Source of the DNA: an uncultured Lysobacter sp.
Lineage (GTDB): Bacteria; Pseudomonadota; Gammaproteobacteria; Xanthomonadales; Xanthomonadaceae
Direction: 5' to 3'
NCBI GenBank assembly: GCA_946480055.1
Contig: CAMLID010000071.1
Location: 1 to 16,760, forward strand
DNA length: 16,760 nucleotides
Under the pieces are notes generated by a model. It was not told where the DNA came from. It saw nothing but the letters and a program-made list of their open reading frames with translations, and did no database searches. The translations under genes and the position numbers were made by a program. Positions 13,475 through 16,760 of this stretch are shown here, piece after piece (within the stretch, counting starts at the first letter, position 1; each line of letters begins with the position of its first letter).

Positions 13475-14470
13475 ATGACTGAGCAGCGCAAGCAAGACAG
13501 GATCTATTCGCGTGTCGCGGGCACCGGCAGCTATCTGCCGGAGAAGATTCTGACCAACGACGACCTCGCCAAAATGGTCGACACCAGCGACGAGTGGATC
13601 GCGGCCCGTACCGGCATACGCGAGCGCCACGTCGTCGCCGAAGGCGAAACCACCTGCGATCTGGCCTATCACGCCTCGATGCGCGCGCTCGAAGCCGCCG
13701 GCGTCGATCCGCAGGAACTGGACCTGATCGTGCTCGGCACGACCACGCCGGACCTGATTTTTCCGTCCACCGCCTGCCTGCTGCAGCATCGCCTGGGCGC
13801 CAACGGCTGCGCCGCGTTCGACGTCAACGCCGCCTGTTCGGGCTTCGTCTACGCGCTGACCGTGGCCGACAAGTTCATCCAGTCCGGTGCGGCCAAGACC
13901 GTGCTGGTGGTGGGCGCGGAAACGCTGACCCGCATGATCGACTGGAGCGACCGCGGCACCTGCGTGCTGTTCGGCGACGGCGCCGGCGCGGTCGTGCTCA
14001 AGGCCGACAGCGAAACCGGCATCCTCAGCACCCATCTGCACGCCGACGGCGGCAAGAAGGAACTGCTGTGGAACCCGGTCGGCGTCTCGGCCGGTTTCAA
14101 GCTCGACGAGCCCAACGCGGGCGTCAGGGTGCTGATGACCGGCAACGAAGTCTTCAAACACGCGGTCAAGGCGCTGGATTCGGTGGTCGAAGAGACCCTG
14201 GAAGCCAACGGCCTGGATCGTCACGACATCGACTGGCTGATCCCGCATCAAGCCAATCTGCGCATCATCGAAGCCACGGCCAAGCGCCTGGACATGCCGA
14301 TGGAGCGCGTGATCGTCACCGTCGACAAGCACGGCAACACCTCTTCGGGCTCGGTGCCGCTGGCGCTGGACGAAGCGGTGCGCTCCGGCCGCGTGCAGCG
14401 CGGCCAGCTGGTGCTGCTGGAGGCCTTCGGCGGCGGCTTCACCTGGGGTTCGGCGCTGCTGCGCTACTGA
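13475..14470 (+). CDS. fabH: Beta-ketoacyl-ACP synthase III
   Basis: Condenses acetyl-CoA with malonyl-ACP to start each fatty acid. 331 aa, very close to E. coli FabH along its whole length ([29 protein letters not shown]...). The catalytic triad is intact: Cys121 (NAACSGF), His258 (LIPHQANLR) and Asn288 (KHGNTSS). The C-terminus is [18 protein letters not shown]. Starts GTG 13469, GTG 13472 and ATG 13475 are in frame in tandem. I took ATG 13475 because GGAG (13466-13469) overlaps the first GTG and is 5 nt before it. A terminator follows at 14497, so it is not read through fully into fabD. Confidence 0.96.
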   Translation: MTEQRKQDRIYSRVAGTGSYLPEKILTNDDLAKMVDTSDEWIAARTGIRERHVVAEGETTCDLAYHASMRALEAAGVDPQELDLIVLGTTTPDLIFPSTACLLQHRLGANGCAAFDVNAACSGFVYALTVADKFIQSGAAKTVLVVGAETLTRMIDWSDRGTCVLFGDGAGAVVLKADSETGILSTHLHADGGKKELLWNPVGVSAGFKLDEPNAGVRVLMTGNEVFKHAVKALDSVVEETLEANGLDRHDIDWLIPHQANLRIIEATAKRLDMPMERVIVTVDKHGNTSSGSVPLALDEAVRSGRVQRGQLVLLEAFGGGFTWGSALLRY

Positions 14471-14496
14471 TCCGCGCCAGCCATCGCCGAACGCAA

Positions 14497-14531
14497 CGAA
14501 CGCGCCCGCATCGTCGGGCGCGTTCGCTTTT
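14497..14531 (+). terminator. Intrinsic terminator after fabH
   Basis: CGAACGCGCCCG (14497-14508), 6-nt loop CATCGT, CGGGCGCGTTCG (14515-14526), followed by CTTTT (14527-14531). A 12-bp stem with a short T-run, 26 bp after the fabH stop. It separates fabH from fabD. Confidence 0.82.
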
Positions 14532-14545
14532 GCGCGTCCGGATTC

Positions 14546-14618
14546 GCGTCATGGGAACTGTCGCAATGCGTCACGATACGCGCGGGTACAGACGATGACG
14601 CGGTTTCGCTCGTATCAT
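14546..14618 (+). promoter_or_regulatory. fabD promoter region with GCGTCA repeats
   Basis: TATCAT (14613-14618) is a good -10 (five of six). The -35 is poor (CAGACG at 14589-14594, 18-bp spacing). GCGTCA occurs at 14546-14551 and 14568-14573 and, inverted (TGACGC), at 14596-14601; CACGATACG (14572-14580) is repeated inverted as CGTATCATG (14611-14619), covering the -10. A regulator may bind here. The start would be near 14625, about 38 nt before fabD. Confidence 0.45.
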
Positions 14619-14662
14619 GCCGGTCCTTACTCGGACTGGACCGGCGTTCGCGCCACGACTCG

Positions 14663-15610
14663 ATGAGCCACGACTCCCTCGCCTTCGTGTTTCCCGGACA
14701 GGGCTCGCAATCGCTGGGCATGCTCGCCGAGCTGTCCGAGCTGCATCCGCTGATCCGCGAGACCTTCGCCGAGGCCAGCGACGGCGCCGCCACCGATCTG
14801 TGGGCGCTGAGCCAGGCCGGCCCGGAAGAAATGCTCAACCGCACCGAATACACCCAGCCGGCGCTGCTGGCCGCGGGCGTGGCGGTGTGGCGCCTGTGGC
14901 AGGCGCAGGGCGGCGCGCAGCCGGCGCTGCTGGCCGGTCACAGCCTGGGCGAGTACACCGCGCTGGTCGCGGCCGGCGCTCTGTCGCTGAAGGACGCTGC
15001 GCACCTGGTGCGTCTGCGCGGCCAGTTCATGCAGGACGCCGCACCTGCGGGCACCGGTGCCATGGCCGCGGTGCTCGGCGCCGAGGACGCGCTGGTGCAG
15101 GACGTCTGTGCCGCGGTGTCCGGCAAGGACGTGGTGGTGCCGGCCAATTACAACTCGCCCGGCCAGATCGTGATCGGCGGCCACGCCGCCGCGGTCGACG
15201 CCGCGCTGGTCCAGCTCGCCGAACGCGGCGTGCGCAAGGCGGTCAAGCTGGCCGTCAGCGTGCCCTCGCATACGCCGCTGATGCGCGACGCCGCCAACCG
15301 CCTCGGCGAAGCGATGGCCGGCCTGAGCTGGCACGCGCCGAAGCTGCCGGTGGTGCAGAACGTCGACGCCCAGGCGCATGCCGACCTCGACGCGATCCGC
15401 GACGCGCTGGTGCGCCAGCTGTATCTACCGGTGCAGTGGACCGGCTGCGTGCAGGCGCTGGCCGCGCGTGGCGTCACCCGCATCGCCGAATGCGGCCCGG
15501 GCAAGGTCCTGGCCGGCCTGGTCAAGCGCATCGACAAGTCGCTGGACGCGCGCCCGTTGGGCACGGTCGGCGATTTCGAGGCCGCCCTGGCGGACTGGCC
15601 GCGGGCCTGA
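14663..15610 (+). CDS. fabD: Malonyl-CoA:ACP transacylase
   Basis: Moves malonyl from CoA to ACP for fatty-acid elongation. 315 aa. The N-terminus has AFVFPGQGSQSLGM. The catalytic GHSLGEY is at 92-98 (nucleophile Ser94), with Arg119 (RLRGQFMQ) and His203 (VPSHTPLM). The C-terminus has IAECGPGKVLAGLVKRI. Length and motifs match E. coli FabD. The ATG at 14663 is the first in frame. No clear Shine-Dalgarno is seen, as CGCCACGACTCG lies directly before it. Followed by fabG after 105 bp. Confidence 0.96.
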   Translation: MSHDSLAFVFPGQGSQSLGMLAELSELHPLIRETFAEASDGAATDLWALSQAGPEEMLNRTEYTQPALLAAGVAVWRLWQAQGGAQPALLAGHSLGEYTALVAAGALSLKDAAHLVRLRGQFMQDAAPAGTGAMAAVLGAEDALVQDVCAAVSGKDVVVPANYNSPGQIVIGGHAAAVDAALVQLAERGVRKAVKLAVSVPSHTPLMRDAANRLGEAMAGLSWHAPKLPVVQNVDAQAHADLDAIRDALVRQLYLPVQWTGCVQALAARGVTRIAECGPGKVLAGLVKRIDKSLDARPLGTVGDFEAALADWPRA

Positions 15611-15633
15611 CCCTTATCCTCGTTGGGCTGGCT

Positions 15634-15666
15634 GCGCGATACGCCCGTTTCGGGCGATGATCGCGC
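15634..15666 (+). other. Interrupted hairpin after fabD
   Basis: GCGCGAT (15634-15640) pairs with ATCGCGC (15660-15666), enclosing CGCCCG (15642-15647)/CGGGCG (15651-15656) with a TTT loop. Thirteen pairs are interrupted by A opposite ATG. No T-run follows. It could slow transcription or mark mRNA processing between fabD and fabG. Confidence 0.4.
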
Positions 15667-15673
15667 CGACGCC

Positions 15674-15700
15674 GCACCGAACCGTACGCACCGAACCGTA
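15674..15700 (+). repeat. Tandem 13-bp direct repeat before fabG
   Basis: GCACCGAACCGTA occurs exactly at 15674-15686 and 15688-15700 (14-bp period). It ends 4 nt before the fabG Shine-Dalgarno ACGGAG. The period is unlike a coding-sequence repeat and the element sits in the leader, so it may be a regulator or small-RNA site. Confidence 0.7.
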
Positions 15701-15715
15701 AAAAACGGAGCACAC

Positions 15716-16462
15716 ATGAGCACTGGACCCCTCGCGGGCGAAATCGCCCTGGTCACCGGCGCCAGCCGCGGCATCGGCGCCGCCATCGCCGACGAACTGG
15801 CCGCGCAGGGCGCGACCGTGATCGGCACCGCGACCAGCGACGCCGGCGCCGCCGCGATCGGCGAGCGCCTGGCCGCGCAAGGCGGCCACGGCCGCAAGCT
15901 CGATGTCGCCGACGCCGCTTCGATCGAAGCGGTGCTCGACGCGATCGCCAAGGACATCGGCGCCATCTCGATCCTGGTCAACAACGCCGGCATCACCCGC
16001 GACAACCTGCTGATGCGGATGAAGGACGAGGACTGGCAGGCGATCCTGGACACCAACCTGACCAGCGTGTTCCGCACCAGCAAGGCGGTGATGCGCTCGA
16101 TGATGAAGGCGCGCAAGGGCCGCATCGTCAATATCGCCTCGGTGATCGGCGTGACCGGCAACGCCGGCCAGGCCAACTACGCCGCGGCCAAGGCCGGCAT
16201 CATCGCCTTCAGCAAATCGATGGCGCGCGAGATCGGCAGCCGCGGCATCACCGTCAACGTGGTCGCGCCCGGCTTCATCGACACCGACATGACCCGCTCG
16301 CTGCCCGAGGACGCGAAAAACGCGATGCTCGGCCAGATCGCGTTGGGCCGTTTCGGCGAACCGGCCGACATCGCCCGCGCGGTGGCGTTCCTGGCCGGCC
16401 CCTCGGCGGCCTACATCACCGGCGAGACCCTGCACGTCAACGGCGGCATGTACATGCCGTGA
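15716..16462 (+). CDS. fabG: 3-oxoacyl-ACP reductase (NADPH)
   Basis: Reduces 3-ketoacyl-ACP to 3-hydroxyacyl-ACP. 248-aa short-chain dehydrogenase with the NADP motif TGASRGIG (14-21), NNAG (89-92), Asn114 (NLTSVF) and the catalytic Ser142, Tyr155 and Lys159 (YAAAK). The conserved PGFIDTDMT and NGGMYM tails are present. The frame is open from 15623, but the extra residues are unrelated and cover the direct repeats. I chose ATG 15716 because ACGGAG lies 5 nt before it and homologues begin there. Confidence 0.97.
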   Translation: MSTGPLAGEIALVTGASRGIGAAIADELAAQGATVIGTATSDAGAAAIGERLAAQGGHGRKLDVADAASIEAVLDAIAKDIGAISILVNNAGITRDNLLMRMKDEDWQAILDTNLTSVFRTSKAVMRSMMKARKGRIVNIASVIGVTGNAGQANYAAAKAGIIAFSKSMAREIGSRGITVNVVAPGFIDTDMTRSLPEDAKNAMLGQIALGRFGEPADIARAVAFLAGPSAAYITGETLHVNGGMYMP

Positions 16463-16486
16463 GCCGTCGTTGCGACGCGTAAACGA

Positions 16487-16558
16487 TTGAACCAAAAGGG
16501 GTTTCGCGCATGCTCGCGAACGCCCTCGATTCCATTAGACTATTCCATCGAAAACCCC
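16487..16558 (+). promoter_or_regulatory. acpP leader and candidate promoter
   Basis: TTGAAC (16487-16492), 16 bp, CATGCT (16509-16514) is a weak promoter candidate. GGGGTTTCG (16498-16506) can pair over a distance with CGAAAACCCC (16549-16558), and an inner TTCGCG/CGCGAA hairpin lies at 16503-16520. ATTCCAT occurs twice, at 16529-16535 and 16542-16548, flanking TAGACT. The acpP Shine-Dalgarno GGGAGGAG is at 16563-16570. The 117-bp gap holds no gene. Confidence 0.4.
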
Positions 16559-16579
16559 TCACGGGAGGAGCACAAACTC

Positions 16580-16760
16580 ATGAGCAGCATCGAAGAACGC
16601 GTCAAGAAGATCGTGGTCGAACAGCTTGGCGTTAAGGAAGAAGAAGTCACCAACAACGCTTCGTTCGTCGACGACCTCGGCGCGGATTCGCTCGACACCG
16701 TCGAGCTGGTGATGGCCCTCGAAGAAGAGTTCGAGTGCGAGATCCCGGACGAAGAGGCCG
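16580..16760 (+). CDS. acpP: Acyl carrier protein, 5' part, cut by window edge
   Basis: Carries growing acyl chains on a 4'-phosphopantetheine arm. The first 60 residues are visible: [23 protein letters not shown], then [19 protein letters not shown], with the modified serine Ser37 in the DSL motif. The sequence is highly acidic, as expected. GGGAGGAG (16563-16570) is a very strong Shine-Dalgarno at 9-nt spacing, consistent with the abundance of ACP. The 3' end lies outside the window. Confidence 0.97.
   Translation, partial: MSSIEERVKKIVVEQLGVKEEEVTNNASFVDDLGADSLDTVELVMALEEEFECEIPDEEA

Noticed and set aside
1..16760. Insertion sequence, phage, toxin-antitoxin, defence or biosynthetic cluster
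   Set aside because: No transposase, integrase, nuclease or synthetase motif was seen; composition is uniform along the window.

Overview
The window is a high-GC gammaproteobacterial chromosome segment made almost entirely of housekeeping genes. Codon use (strong G/C at third positions), the DnaX-YbaB-RecR cluster, and the YceF/YceD/L32/FabH/FabD/FabG/ACP order point to the Xanthomonadaceae, most likely Lysobacter or a close relative. That placement is inference from gene order and style, not from a search.

Layout. At 1-226 on the minus strand are tRNA-Ser(GGA), with a good sigma70-type promoter at 271-299, and then the 5' half of the 4.5S signal recognition particle RNA, cut by the window edge. 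From 468 to 4080 on the plus strand are dnaX, ybaB, an unrecognised two-helix membrane protein, recR and a HIT-family protein (first motif histidine is Gln). The block ends in a structured intergenic repeat (4101-4163) and a perfect 16-bp bidirectional terminator (4225-4260). From 8671 down to 4282 on the minus strand is a tightly packed operon: MoxR AAA+ ATPase, DUF58 protein, membrane transglutaminase (TgpA type) and an Slp-type lipoprotein, with 4-nt spacing and 8-nt and 4-nt overlaps. A divergent membrane glycosyltransferase (PMT/ArnT-like, with an extra C-terminal domain) fills 8821-10695.

From 11263 to 10745 (minus) is a membrane-anchored TPR-like protein with its own promoter. From 12319 to 11358 (minus) are a small membrane/coiled-coil protein and a YceF-type Maf nucleotide pyrophosphatase. 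Divergently, on the plus strand, are yceD (DUF177, with a promoter so close that its mRNA looks leaderless), rpmF, fabH, fabD, fabG and the first 60 codons of acpP. This is the E. coli-type fatty-acid cluster, but plsX, which in E. coli lies between rpmF and fabH, is absent. A clear terminator separates fabH from fabD, so fabD-fabG-acpP seem to have their own control signals.

No mobile element, CRISPR array, phage gene or defence system was seen. No obvious new multi-gene system is present. The points most worth a second look are small: the altered HIT motif, the conserved-looking small membrane gene inside dnaX-recR, the lipoprotein coupled to the moxR operon, the leaderless yceD, the missing plsX, and the repeat and hairpin signals in the fab intergenic gaps.
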